This document shows positions 1-7,248 of a stretch of DNA of 8,690 bases, one piece after another. The DNA is from Erysipelotrichia bacterium. Lineage in GTDB: Bacteria; Bacillota_I; Bacilli_A; Erysipelotrichales; Erysipelotrichaceae. A model generated the notes under the pieces. That model did no database searches. It was not told where the DNA came from and saw only the letters and a program-made list of their open reading frames with translations. The DNA lies in NCBI GenBank assembly GCA_009929095.1, contig SABF01000054.1:1-8690 (forward strand), read 5' to 3'. Every line of letters starts with the position of its first letter. The stretch's first letter is position 1. The position numbers and the translations under genes are program-made.

Positions 1-2669
1 ATTCCATGCTGTTTCGGGCATATTACGCAACAGCATATGGTTCAAAAATGACCACATCTCAGGGCATTCCAACCAATGCGGTATTTGCGTTTGCCAATAT
101 GATGCAGAAGGCAATTGACTATGTAAAGCCAGACAGTCTTCTGGTTGCCTTTGATGCAGGAAAGCATACGTTCAGGCATGATCTGTACAAAGAGTATAAG
201 GGAACAAGAAAACCGGCACCGGATGATCTGGTACCGCAGTTTGGCATGGCACGTGATTACCTGAATGGCTATCATATCAAGTGGGTTGAGATGCCGGATA
301 TTGAAGCAGATGATCTGATCGGATCGATATCAAAGCAATCGCCTGATTATATGACGACGATTCTGTCCAGTGATCATGACATGCTTCAGCTGATTGATGA
401 TACCACCAGAGTCATGCTGATGCGTAAAGGGATTACAGACATGGCTGAAATGACTAAAGAAACATTGAAACAGGAAATGGGAATTGAGCCGCTGCAGATT
501 ATCGATCTGAAGGGACTGATGGGTGACTCTTCGGACAATATCCCCGGGATCAAGGGAATAGGTGAAAAGACGGCACTGAAGCTGCTGTCAGAATACGGAA
601 GTATTGAAAATGTTCTTGCGCATGATTCCGAACTGAAAGGAGCACTTGCTGCTAAGGTGCAGGGCGGTCATGATTCTGCACTGCTTTCTAAGCAGCTTGC
701 TACAATCAAACGCGATGTAACACTGAACTTTGATGCGGCTGACTGTACATTCATTCCCGATTATAAATCGTTGATTCGCTTCTTCAGCAGTGTGGATATG
801 CAGAGTCTCGTAAAGCGCTATACACCATTTCTGAATAATCCGAATATGGAAGAGCAGAAGACTGAAGAAACTGAAAAAACCATCTTGGAACATGAGGCGA
901 AAACGGATCAGAAAGAAGAATCCATCATCTTTGAAGGGAAAATGCCGGATACTCTAGATGATTGTCATATGCAGATTGTCGATACATGTCCGAAGAGTTT
1001 TATGGATGGGCCGTGTGCTATCTATCTTGATCAGAGTGATGACAGTTTTCAGAAAGCAGAAATCTATGGTGTTGCCCTGGCTTCTGAACACGGAAGCTGC
1101 TACCTTTCACTTGCTGCGCTGAAACAGGATAACGCATTGCTGACCTACTTAAGTTCGTCAATTCAGAAAATAGGGTTTGATATTAAACGCTGTTTGCATC
1201 TTGCACGACGTGCCGGAATTAAAATTGAATTCAATGATGACGCGATGATCATGGCCAGTCTTTCGGATTCTTCTCTGACCAGCACCGATAAGATTATCGA
1301 AGCATTTGATCTGAATACGCGAATGAGCCGCGAAGAGGTATATGGAAAACCTTCAAAGCCAAAGATGCCAATATTCGAAGACCAGGCAAAATATTCTCAG
1401 GAACAGGCATACAGCATCCTGAAACTATATCGCACATCTAGCGAAACGATTAAGTCCTGCGATATGGTATCCCTGTATCGCAATATAGAATTGCCGCTGA
1501 CCATAATACTGATGGAAATGGAAGAGGATGGAATTGTCTGTGATGCTGCAATTCTGGCAGGCATCGCCGCGGAAATGAAATCAAAAATAGATCAGGAGCA
1601 GAAAACAATATATCTTTCAGTCGGACATGAATTCAATGTCAATTCTCCCAAACAGCTTGCTGAAGTGCTTTATGATGAATTACAGTTGCCAACAGGGAAA
1701 AAGCGCAGTACTTCTGCGGATGTTTTGGAACAGTTTGTCGGTGTGCATCCGATCATTGAACATCTTCTGATATATCGCAAGCTTCAGAAACTGTACAGTA
1801 CGTATGCCGAAGGCCTGCAGAAGTATATTGCACCGGATGGCAAAATTCATACGATCTTTAATCAATGTGCTACACAGACCGGACGTCTTTCCTCGAGTGA
1901 ACCAAACCTTCAGAACATCAGTGTCCGGGATGAGCTTGGCAAAACAATCAGGAAGGCATTTCTGCCAGAGCCAGGCTGTGTATTGATTTCAAGCGATTAT
2001 CATCAGATCGAGCTGCGGATGCTTGCCAGCATGGCAGATGAAGATCATATGATTGAAGCATTTAAGTCAGGCATTGATATTCATACTAAAACAGCCATGG
2101 ATATTTTTGATGTTCCTGAAAATGAAGTGACATCACTTATGCGCAGAAGAGCTAAAACTGTTAACTTCGGGATTGTCTATGGCATCAGTGATTTTGGTCT
2201 TGCTCAGCAGCTGGATGTCACCCGTAAAGAAGCAGGTGAGTTTATAGCAACTTACTATGCCAAGTATCCGAAGATAAAAATCTATATGGACTCTCTGGTT
2301 AAATTCTGTGAGGAACATGGGTATGTGGAAACGCTGTGTCACCGCAGAAGAAACATTCCGGAAATCCATGACAAGAATCATATGGTCAGGGAATTCGGCA
2401 AGCGTGCAGCCATGAATGCACCAGTGCAGGGATCAGCGGCGGATCTGATCAAAATTGCAATGATTCACATTGATGAGTCAATCAAAAAGGCACATATGAA
2501 GTCACGAATGATTCTTCAGGTTCACGACGAACTGATTTTCAATGTGCCGGAAAATGAGATTGATGCAATGAAACAGCTTATCAATTCTGGAATGGTCAAT
2601 GCCATGGCACTGAAAGTTCCGCTGACTGCGGAGACCTCTGTTGGCAATGACTGGTATGAGGCTAAATAA
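1..2669 (+). CDS. polA: DNA polymerase I (5' end cut off by window)
   Basis: Family A DNA polymerase that removes RNA primers and fills gaps in lagging-strand synthesis and excision repair. The reading frame is open to the left edge. The first ATG (base 6) is internal, because the first residues S-M-L-F-R-A-Y-Y continue the usual N-terminal IDGNS motif, so about a dozen residues are missing. Counting that ATG as residue 1, 887 residues are visible. The 5' nuclease domain (about 1-275) has EADD at 100-103, SSDHD near 121-125 and the GDSSDNIPG helix-hairpin region from 173. An acidic linker follows (about 277-310), then a degenerate 3'-5' exonuclease-like domain. The polymerase domain carries motif A (D664, E669), motif B (R713, K717, F721, Y725) and motif C (H840, D841, E842). 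All are offset by 41 from E. coli D705, K758, F762, Y766 and D882. Phe at the F762 position predicts discrimination against dideoxynucleotides. The stop codon overlaps the mutM start by one base. Confidence 0.98.
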   Translation, partial: SMLFRAYYATAYGSKMTTSQGIPTNAVFAFANMMQKAIDYVKPDSLLVAFDAGKHTFRHDLYKEYKGTRKPAPDDLVPQFGMARDYLNGYHIKWVEMPDIEADDLIGSISKQSPDYMTTILSSDHDMLQLIDDTTRVMLMRKGITDMAEMTKETLKQEMGIEPLQIIDLKGLMGDSSDNIPGIKGIGEKTALKLLSEYGSIENVLAHDSELKGALAAKVQGGHDSALLSKQLATIKRDVTLNFDAADCTFIPDYKSLIRFFSSVDMQSLVKRYTPFLNNPNMEEQKTEETEKTILEHEAKTDQKEESIIFEGKMPDTLDDCHMQIVDTCPKSFMDGPCAIYLDQSDDSFQKAEIYGVALASEHGSCYLSLAALKQDNALLTYLSSSIQKIGFDIKRCLHLARRAGIKIEFNDDAMIMASLSDSSLTSTDKIIEAFDLNTRMSREEVYGKPSKPKMPIFEDQAKYSQEQAYSILKLYRTSSETIKSCDMVSLYRNIELPLTIILMEMEEDGIVCDAAILAGIAAEMKSKIDQEQKTIYLSVGHEFNVNSPKQLAEVLYDELQLPTGKKRSTSADVLEQFVGVHPIIEHLLIYRKLQKLYSTYAEGLQKYIAPDGKIHTIFNQCATQTGRLSSSEPNLQNISVRDELGKTIRKAFLPEPGCVLISSDYHQIELRMLASMADEDHMIEAFKSGIDIHTKTAMDIFDVPENEVTSLMRRRAKTVNFGIVYGISDFGLAQQLDVTRKEAGEFIATYYAKYPKIKIYMDSLVKFCEEHGYVETLCHRRRNIPEIHDKNHMVREFGKRAAMNAPVQGSAADLIKIAMIHIDESIKKAHMKSRMILQVHDELIFNVPENEIDAMKQLINSGMVNAMALKVPLTAETSVGNDWYEAK

Positions 2670-3475
2670 TGCCGGAACTTCCAGAAGTTGAGACAGTTGT
2701 CCGAACATTGGAATCTAAGATTGAAAATAAGGAAATCATTCAGGTCAGAGTTCTTTGGCCAGGCATCATTGAGGGAAGTGCAGCGGCTTTTTCGAAAAGG
2801 CTGGAAGGACAGCATTTTCGCATATTCTCAAGGCGAGGCAAGTATCTTCTGTTCTATATGGATGATGTTCTTCTTGTTTCGCATCTTAGAATGGAAGGAA
2901 AGTACTATCTGCAGAATGATGATGAGCCTGTTTCAAAGCATATTCATGTAATATTTCAGTTTAAGAATCATCAGCAGCTTCGTTATTCCGATACACGGAA
3001 ATTCGGACGAATGACACTGCTTGCCAAAGATACAGATTTGCTTCATTTTCATAACCTTGGGCCGGAGCCATTTTCAGATGCATTCAATGCAAACGATGTA
3101 TACCGTTATTGTCATAGTCGAAAGACGCCTTTGAAGAGTGTTCTGCTGGATCAATCTTTTGTCGCCGGTATCGGCAATATCTATGCGGATGAAATCTGCT
3201 TTGCGTGTCATATCCGGCCAGGAAGAAGCTGTGCAGGACTGACTCATCGGGAATGTGAAATGATTGTTTCTGAAACCAGACGGATTCTTCAGGAAGCGAT
3301 TGCGGCGGGCGGCACCACAATCAGAACTTATACATCTTCTCTTGGCGTTACCGGGCGCTTCCAGCTAAAATGTATGGTGCATGAACAGAAGCACTGCCGA
3401 ATCTGCGGATCAGACATCAAGATGAAGAGGATCGGCGGCCGCAGCAGCTATTACTGTTCAAACTGCCAGAAATGA
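2669..3475 (+). CDS. mutM: Formamidopyrimidine-DNA glycosylase (Fpg/MutM)
   Basis: Bifunctional glycosylase/AP lyase that removes 8-oxoguanine and ring-opened purines and nicks the resulting abasic site. It starts with the diagnostic MPELPEVET, so the start is certain: Pro2 becomes the catalytic N-terminal nucleophile after Met removal, and Glu3 follows it. Other family marks are the conserved Lys58 (RRGKY), HLRMEG at 72-77, the DTRKFG loop at 108-113 supplying the void-filling Arg110 and Phe112, LGPEPF at 130-135, and VAGIGNIYADE at 165-175. The C-terminal zinc finger is C243-x2-C246-x16-C263-x2-C266, with the finger arginine in GGR at 256-258. The length of 268 residues is normal for the family. 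The start overlaps the polA stop, and a GAGG Shine-Dalgarno at 2658-2661 lies inside polA. Pairing with PolA makes sense because PolA can fill the gap after excision. No residues appear to be missing. Confidence 0.98.
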   Translation: MPELPEVETVVRTLESKIENKEIIQVRVLWPGIIEGSAAAFSKRLEGQHFRIFSRRGKYLLFYMDDVLLVSHLRMEGKYYLQNDDEPVSKHIHVIFQFKNHQQLRYSDTRKFGRMTLLAKDTDLLHFHNLGPEPFSDAFNANDVYRYCHSRKTPLKSVLLDQSFVAGIGNIYADEICFACHIRPGRSCAGLTHRECEMIVSETRRILQEAIAAGGTTIRTYTSSLGVTGRFQLKCMVHEQKHCRICGSDIKMKRIGGRSSYYCSNCQK

Positions 3476-3477
3476 GA
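3474..3477 (+). promoter_or_regulatory. Weak ribosome binding site of coaE
   Basis: Only GAGA, lying across the mutM stop codon and five bases before the coaE ATG, resembles a Shine-Dalgarno. The neighbouring genes have GAGG, GGGGGAG, GAGGAA or GGGAGGA. The start itself is fixed by the protein, because the P-loop normally sits within the first 15 residues. coaE therefore probably depends on translational coupling to mutM, seven bases upstream. This is inference from spacing and motif strength. Confidence 0.4.
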
Positions 3478-3482
3478 TTGAA

Positions 3483-4091
3483 ATGACAAGTATTGGATTA
3501 ACAGGAACAATCGGATCAGGGAAGACAACCGTTTCGATTCTTCTGAGAAGAAGGGGAATGCATGTTTTCAATGCGGACCAGTATTCACGCATCTGCTATT
3601 ATCCGTCATCACCTTCCTATCAGAAAATTATTGATTTGCTTGGGACTGATATCATTGATGAACAGGATGACATTGATCGGCATAAAGTAGCAGAACTGAT
3701 CTTTGCGGATGAAGTTAAGCGTCAGGCGCTGAATGACATCATTCATCCGGAAGTAAAGAAAGGTCTGCTGAACTATTTGAAAAAGCATAAAGATGAACAG
3801 CTTTTCTTTGCTGAGATTCCGCTGCTGTTTGAGTGCGGCTGGCAGAATATCTTTGACCGAACTGCATTGGTCACCTGCAGCCGTGAAATAGCAATCAGCA
3901 GGCTGATGAAGGAACGTGAGTATACAGAGGCACAGGCTGCCGCCAGAATTGCTGCACAGTTTGATATTGATACCAAGAGAAAACTGGCTGATGATGAACT
4001 TGTAAATAATGGAACACTGAAGGAACTGGATCATGAGGTTGCACAGTGGATCAGGCAGTTGAAAGCAGAGATAGGAACGGGGGAGAACTGA
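3483..4091 (+). CDS. coaE: Dephospho-CoA kinase
   Basis: Cytosolic P-loop kinase for the last step of coenzyme A synthesis: ATP-dependent phosphorylation of the ribose 3'-hydroxyl of dephospho-CoA. The 202-residue length fits the family. The Walker A motif GTIGSGKT is at residues 8-15, with Lys14 contacting ATP phosphates. An Asp in NADQ (Asp32) matches the usual catalytic DAD-type aspartate. HPEV at 88-91, the PLLFE substrate-site motif at 113-117, the lid-like RIAAQ at 155-159 and the late ADDELVNNG segment (169-177) are all typical of CoaE. The P-loop has Thr-Ile where many homologues have Gly-Gly-Ile, which is a tolerated variation. It sits between mutM and dnaB, as in related Bacillota. 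Its stop overlaps the dnaB start by one base, so its expression is probably tied to the replication genes. Confidence 0.96.
   Translation: MTSIGLTGTIGSGKTTVSILLRRRGMHVFNADQYSRICYYPSSPSYQKIIDLLGTDIIDEQDDIDRHKVAELIFADEVKRQALNDIIHPEVKKGLLNYLKKHKDEQLFFAEIPLLFECGWQNIFDRTALVTCSREIAISRLMKEREYTEAQAAARIAAQFDIDTKRKLADDELVNNGTLKELDHEVAQWIRQLKAEIGTGEN
4079..4085 (+). promoter_or_regulatory. Ribosome binding site fixing the dnaB start
   Basis: GGGGGAG lies five bases before the ATG at 4091. An in-frame ATG at 4046 lies deep inside coaE and has no comparable site. The 15 extra residues it would add are just the other-frame reading of the coaE end. The start at 4091 is therefore preferred. Confidence 0.75.
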
Positions 4092-5290
4092 TGGAACTGA
4101 AGACGAAGGATATCTATCGCATTGACTGTAAAGATACTCTTTCACCAGACCTGATCACCTCACTCTGCAGTCTGTACCAGCCTCTGTGCGGAACTCAGGC
4201 GATCATGCTGTATCTGACCCTTTACAGTGAGGGAAGAAACCAGCATACACAGGAAACGCATGGCCGTCTTTGCGCCTTGATGAACTGTTCAGCAGAGGAT
4301 CTGGAAAAAGCAAGAATTCACCTGGAAGAGATGCTTTTGATGAGGACATTTGAACAGGATGGAGATCAGAAAAACAGCTATGTATATCTGCTTCATGCAC
4401 CGCTTTCCAGCGCCGGGTTTCTATCCAGTCGAGAATTCGCTCTGGAATATGCAAGAATCATGGGCAAGAAGGAATCTGATATGACTTCTGCCAAACTTGC
4501 GGCCGGAAGACTTTCTACCAGCGGTTATAAAGATATTACCCGCCCGGTATCATATGCGACCCGATCTCGCTGCAGCGAAATCGAAGATATATCAAGCCAT
4601 ATTGAGCCAAGATACAGTTTTTCCAATGATGATACGGCAATCAATTTCGACTATGAACATTTTATAGCCACTACATCTGCCCTCGTATTTCCGGCGGAAC
4701 TGCGCACTCAGGAAACCATGAACCTGATTGGCAAGCTGGCGACAGTGCATGGGCTTTCTGCAGATCGCATGAGAATACTTGTCATGCGCTGTGTCAATCT
4801 TTCAGCTATGACATTTGACAGTGACGGACTGAAGATCCTGGCTGAGAAAAGTGATCCGGACATTAACAGTGCAAAAGATATATACAGTCTGCCGCCGGTA
4901 TCTTTTCTGCAGGCAAAACAGAATGGTGCTCCGGTATCACAGTCGGATAAGAAAATCCTCGAAAACCTGCTGGTTAAATACAAGTTTGCTCCAGACATCA
5001 TCAATATCATGATTGAATATATTCTGAAAGTCAGTCAGAATCGACTGATCAGGAGTTTTGTGGAAATGATTGCCGGTGAATGGTCCAGAGATGGTGTGGA
5101 CACAAGAGACAAGGCATTCAAAGAAACAAAGAAACAGCTCAAGGGAACCAGACCGATGCGCAAGGATGTGCTTCCGTCTTATATGGAAAATCTTCAGGAA
5201 GAAATTGTCAATGCTGAAAACAGCAGTGTATCTGAAGAAGATCGAAAGGCAATAGAAGATATGATTGCCAAGATGAGGAACAAAAAATGA
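4091..5290 (+). CDS. dnaB: Replication initiation / helicase co-loader DnaB (Bacillus type)
   Basis: In Bacillota this DnaB is a primosomal protein that acts with DnaD and DnaI to load the replicative helicase (called DnaC in B. subtilis) at the origin and during restart. It is not the E. coli helicase DnaB. From the start at 4091 the protein has 399 residues, somewhat shorter than the B. subtilis protein. The N-terminal part (about 15-105) looks like the winged-helix DDBH1 domain, including a Y-Q-P-L-C-G-T-Q-A segment near residues 29-37 followed by a short helical repeat. The C-terminal part (about 265-350) resembles the DDBH2/DnaB_2 domain and carries F323-x3-I327-x3-W331, matching the YxxxIxxxW signature of DnaB/DnaD proteins with Phe for Tyr. 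A charged tail follows. No P-loop is present, as expected. The four-base overlap with dnaI fits co-production of the two loader partners. The N-terminal domain is more divergent, so its boundaries are approximate. Confidence 0.9.
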   Translation: MELKTKDIYRIDCKDTLSPDLITSLCSLYQPLCGTQAIMLYLTLYSEGRNQHTQETHGRLCALMNCSAEDLEKARIHLEEMLLMRTFEQDGDQKNSYVYLLHAPLSSAGFLSSREFALEYARIMGKKESDMTSAKLAAGRLSTSGYKDITRPVSYATRSRCSEIEDISSHIEPRYSFSNDDTAINFDYEHFIATTSALVFPAELRTQETMNLIGKLATVHGLSADRMRILVMRCVNLSAMTFDSDGLKILAEKSDPDINSAKDIYSLPPVSFLQAKQNGAPVSQSDKKILENLLVKYKFAPDIINIMIEYILKVSQNRLIRSFVEMIAGEWSRDGVDTRDKAFKETKKQLKGTRPMRKDVLPSYMENLQEEIVNAENSSVSEEDRKAIEDMIAKMRNKK

Positions 5291-6201
5291 AGAAAGCAGA
5301 GTTCAGCCAATTCAATGAAGATCAGAATATTTCTGAAGCAAGAACCAGACTGATTGCAGAACTGAAAATGGACAGTCGGGTTCGTCAGCTGTTCGTGAAC
5401 CAGAATATTCCTGCGTCTGTATTGGAAACAGATGCGTTTCGAATAGATTCGTGGCGCAAAGGAACCGAAGTCTGTACTGAATGTACTTCTCTTTCATCAT
5501 GCAGAATCAAGCAGAAAGGAATGCGGCCGGGTCTTCGCTATGATGGAATTCTGAATGAAACGATAGAAAGCTGTCCCTATCGCGATGAGCAGGATCAAAA
5601 GGAATCACATTGCAGCAGATATCTCACTTCTGACCTATCAGAAGATATGAAAACAGTCAGCTTTGAGAATATTTCACTGGACCATGAAAATGGCAGCTAT
5701 CTAAAGGCAATGAATGCCTCTATGCAGTCATGCATCGCCAGCCGCGGTGTTTATCTTTATGGAAATATGGGTACAGGCAAGACCTATCTGGCTGCCTGTG
5801 CAAGTAATTATCATGCTCGCAGCAATGAGTCCTGTGCATTTGTTCATTATCCATCATTCTGCGGCAGAGTTTCTGCATTGACCCGTACAGGTGAATACCG
5901 CACGGAGGCGGAACGAATGACATATGCTTCATTTCTGGTCATCGATGATATCGGTGCCGAGGAAGTGACTGATCGCAATCGTGCACTTCTTCTGTCAATT
6001 CTGGATGCCCGCATGCAGAACAGAAGATGCACATGGTTTACTTCAAATGATGACTTTAGTTCACTGAAGAATCATTTCATCCTGACGGGTCATGGAGAGG
6101 ACACTATGGAAGCAGCGAGAATTATGGAAAGAATCAAAGCGCTTTCAATACAGATTCACTTAATTGGTGCCGATAGACGTGATGATAACCGCTCCAAATA
6201 G
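5287..6201 (+). CDS. dnaI: Primosomal protein DnaI, AAA+ helicase loader
   Basis: ATPase that binds the replicative helicase and loads it on DNA together with DnaB and DnaD. It has 304 residues, close to the B. subtilis DnaI length. The N-terminal helicase-binding domain contains a cysteine set (C63, C66, C72, C96) matching the zinc-binding region of DnaI. The C-terminal AAA+ domain has Walker A GNMGTGKT at 159-166 (Lys165), Walker B FLVIDD at 216-221 (Asp220, Asp221), a sensor-1-like SND at 253-255 and a late RIMERIKAL segment at 278-286 typical of the DnaI/DnaC group. The start overlaps the dnaB stop as ATGA, with GAGGAA at 5275-5280 as ribosome binding site. The 3' end also hosts a cre-like palindrome that may serve the next operon. 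The zinc assignment is inferred from family knowledge; the four cysteines are seen directly. Confidence 0.95.
   Translation: MKKAEFSQFNEDQNISEARTRLIAELKMDSRVRQLFVNQNIPASVLETDAFRIDSWRKGTEVCTECTSLSSCRIKQKGMRPGLRYDGILNETIESCPYRDEQDQKESHCSRYLTSDLSEDMKTVSFENISLDHENGSYLKAMNASMQSCIASRGVYLYGNMGTGKTYLAACASNYHARSNESCAFVHYPSFCGRVSALTRTGEYRTEAERMTYASFLVIDDIGAEEVTDRNRALLLSILDARMQNRRCTWFTSNDDFSSLKNHFILTGHGEDTMEAARIMERIKALSIQIHLIGADRRDDNRSK
6134..6147. promoter_or_regulatory. Candidate CcpA-binding cre site (within dnaI)
   Basis: TCAAAGCGCTTTCA matches the classic cre consensus TGWAANCGNTNWCA at 13 of 14 positions (C for G at position 2) and contains the perfect palindrome AAAGCGCTTT. It lies about 85 bases before the predicted pfkA transcription start. 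CcpA is known to activate the pfk-pyk-ldh operon of Lactococcus lactis through a cre site, so the location is meaningful. The same bases encode the conserved R-I-K-A-L-S of DnaI, so chance is a real alternative. Confidence 0.35.
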
Positions 6202-6210
6202 CTGTATTTA

Positions 6211-6219
6211 TGCTATCAT
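6211..6219 (+). promoter_or_regulatory. Extended -10 promoter for pfkA-pyk
   Basis: TGCTATCAT matches the extended -10 pattern TGnTATnAT, ten bases after the dnaI stop and 33 bases before the pfkA ATG. No good -35 hexamer is seen at 16-18 bases spacing (gctcca region), which is tolerable for extended -10 promoters. The predicted start of transcription is near 6226. No terminator separates dnaI from this point, so read-through may add to expression. Confidence 0.55.
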
Positions 6220-6237
6220 GTTAAGGCCTGATTAACT

Positions 6238-6244
6238 GGGAGGA
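6238..6244 (+). promoter_or_regulatory. Strong ribosome binding site of pfkA
   Basis: GGGAGGA, eight bases before the ATG at 6253, is among the best Shine-Dalgarno sequences in the window. This fits high expression of a glycolytic enzyme. Confidence 0.8.
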
Positions 6245-6252
6245 ATTCTGAA

Positions 6253-7215
6253 ATGGTTAGAAAAATCGGTATCCTCTGCTCCGGCGGTGATGCGCCGGGC
6301 ATGAATGCGGCAATTCGTGCTGTGACGCGTGTTGCCCTGAACAATGGGATAGAAATTTATGGTATTCATGATGGATACAAAGGACTGCTGGAAGGCAGCA
6401 TGTATCCGATGGTTCGCTCAGATGTATCTGATATCCTGGATCGCGGCGGAACCAAGCTTGGTTCAGCAAGACTTCCGGAATTTAAGGAAGAAGCAGTTCA
6501 GGATAAATGTCTGCAGCAGCTTCAGCGAGTTGGCATTGATGCGCTTGTTGTCATCGGCGGTGACGGATCATACCGCGGAGCCCAGGCATTGACAAAAAAG
6601 GGTGTCAACTGCATTGGTCTTCCGGGAACGATTGACAACGATATTGCCGGAACTGATTATACAATCGGCTTTGACACTGCTCTGCATACCTGTGTTGAAT
6701 GCGTTGATAAACTAAGAGACACGTCAAGTTCCCATCATCGCTGCTCTATTGTGGAAGTCATGGGCAATCATTGCGGTGATCTGGCACTTTATACTGCACT
6801 TTGCTGCGGTGCGGAACTGGTCATTTCACCGGATACCGGATATGATGAACTGGAAGTACTTGAAAAATTAAGATATCTTGGCGAAGCTGTTAAAAAGAAC
6901 CATGCGATCGTCATCGTAACGGAAAAGATCGTTGACTGTGATATGCTGGCACGCAAGGTATCACAGAACACCGGATTCAGTGGCAGAGCAACTGTACTCG
7001 GCCATATCCAGAGAGGCGGCAGCCCGACTCCGAAGGATCGTCTGCTTGCATCTCAGATGGGAGAAAAGGCAGTAGATCTTCTGATGGAGGGGATCGGCGG
7101 TCAGTGTGTCGGCATCATTGATGACGAAATTACTGCTATGCCGATTCAGGAAGCATTGGAACGCCCGCGCCGGAGTCGCAAACGCCTGTATCGCCTATTC
7201 GAGAGACTGGTTTAA
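6253..7215 (+). CDS. pfkA: ATP-dependent 6-phosphofructokinase
   Basis: Converts fructose 6-phosphate and ATP to fructose 1,6-bisphosphate, the committed step of glycolysis, in the cytosol. Its 320 residues are the standard bacterial PfkA length. Visible motifs are SGGDAPGMN at 10-18, GGTKLGSAR at 65-73 (Arg73 = E. coli R72), GGDGS at 102-106, PGTIDND at 124-130 with catalytic Asp128, SSHHR ending in Arg163, MGNHCGD at 170-176, Arg245, and GHIQRGGSP at 250-258 (His251 and Arg254 bind substrate). Gly105 in GGDGS and Gly125 in PGTIDND mark the ATP-using rather than the pyrophosphate-using type. Effector-site residues matching E. coli R21, R25, R54, R154, E187 and K213 are kept (R22, R26, R55, R155, E188, K215), so ADP/PEP control is likely. 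The K211 equivalent looks like Val213, with Lys214 next to it. The residue equal to E. coli Arg171 is Asn172. pyk follows after 33 bases, the classic pfkA-pyk pair. Confidence 0.98.
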   Translation: MVRKIGILCSGGDAPGMNAAIRAVTRVALNNGIEIYGIHDGYKGLLEGSMYPMVRSDVSDILDRGGTKLGSARLPEFKEEAVQDKCLQQLQRVGIDALVVIGGDGSYRGAQALTKKGVNCIGLPGTIDNDIAGTDYTIGFDTALHTCVECVDKLRDTSSSHHRCSIVEVMGNHCGDLALYTALCCGAELVISPDTGYDELEVLEKLRYLGEAVKKNHAIVIVTEKIVDCDMLARKVSQNTGFSGRATVLGHIQRGGSPTPKDRLLASQMGEKAVDLLMEGIGGQCVGIIDDEITAMPIQEALERPRRSRKRLYRLFERLV

Positions 7216-7235
7216 CCGGTTCTAAGAATACATAG

Positions 7236-7243
7236 AAAAGAGG
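7236..7243 (+). promoter_or_regulatory. Ribosome binding site of pyk
   Basis: AAAAGAGG ends five bases before the ATG at 7249. No promoter or terminator is apparent in the 33-base gap after pfkA, so pyk is most likely co-transcribed with it. Confidence 0.65.
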
Positions 7244-7248
7244 TAATT

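Noticed and set aside
6..8. ATG at base 6 as the true polA start
   Set aside because: The residues from here match the interior of the conserved polymerase I N-terminus. The frame is open to the left edge and the preceding codon encodes Ser, as in the GNS motif, so the real start lies outside the window.
2326..2341. cre-like TGGAAACGCTGTGTCA inside polA
   Set aside because: It departs from the cre consensus at several fixed positions and is far from any promoter, so it looks like ordinary coding sequence.
4046..4090. Upstream ATG extending DnaB by 15 residues
   Set aside because: The extension is the alternative frame of the coaE 3' end. The ATG at 4091 has an excellent ribosome binding site and forms a TGATG junction like the other genes in the run.
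3609..4145. 178-codon open frame on the - strand opposite coaE
   Set aside because: It lies wholly opposite coaE and the dnaB start. It is rich in Cys, Ser and Phe as expected from antisense reading of these codons, and it shows no recognisable domain. The same applies to the other - strand frames.
5812..5856. DnaA-box-like TTATCCATC in dnaI as a sign of an origin
   Set aside because: It is a single poor match inside a coding region, with no cluster of boxes, no AT-rich unwinding region and no dnaA/dnaN nearby.
7209..7221. GGTTTAACCGGTT around the pfkA stop codon as a terminator or operator
   Set aside because: The overlapping palindromes (AACCGGTT and GGTT-T-AACC) give at most a four-pair stem with no usable loop and no T-run after it. 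They also overlap the TAA stop. Nothing else supports a regulatory role.
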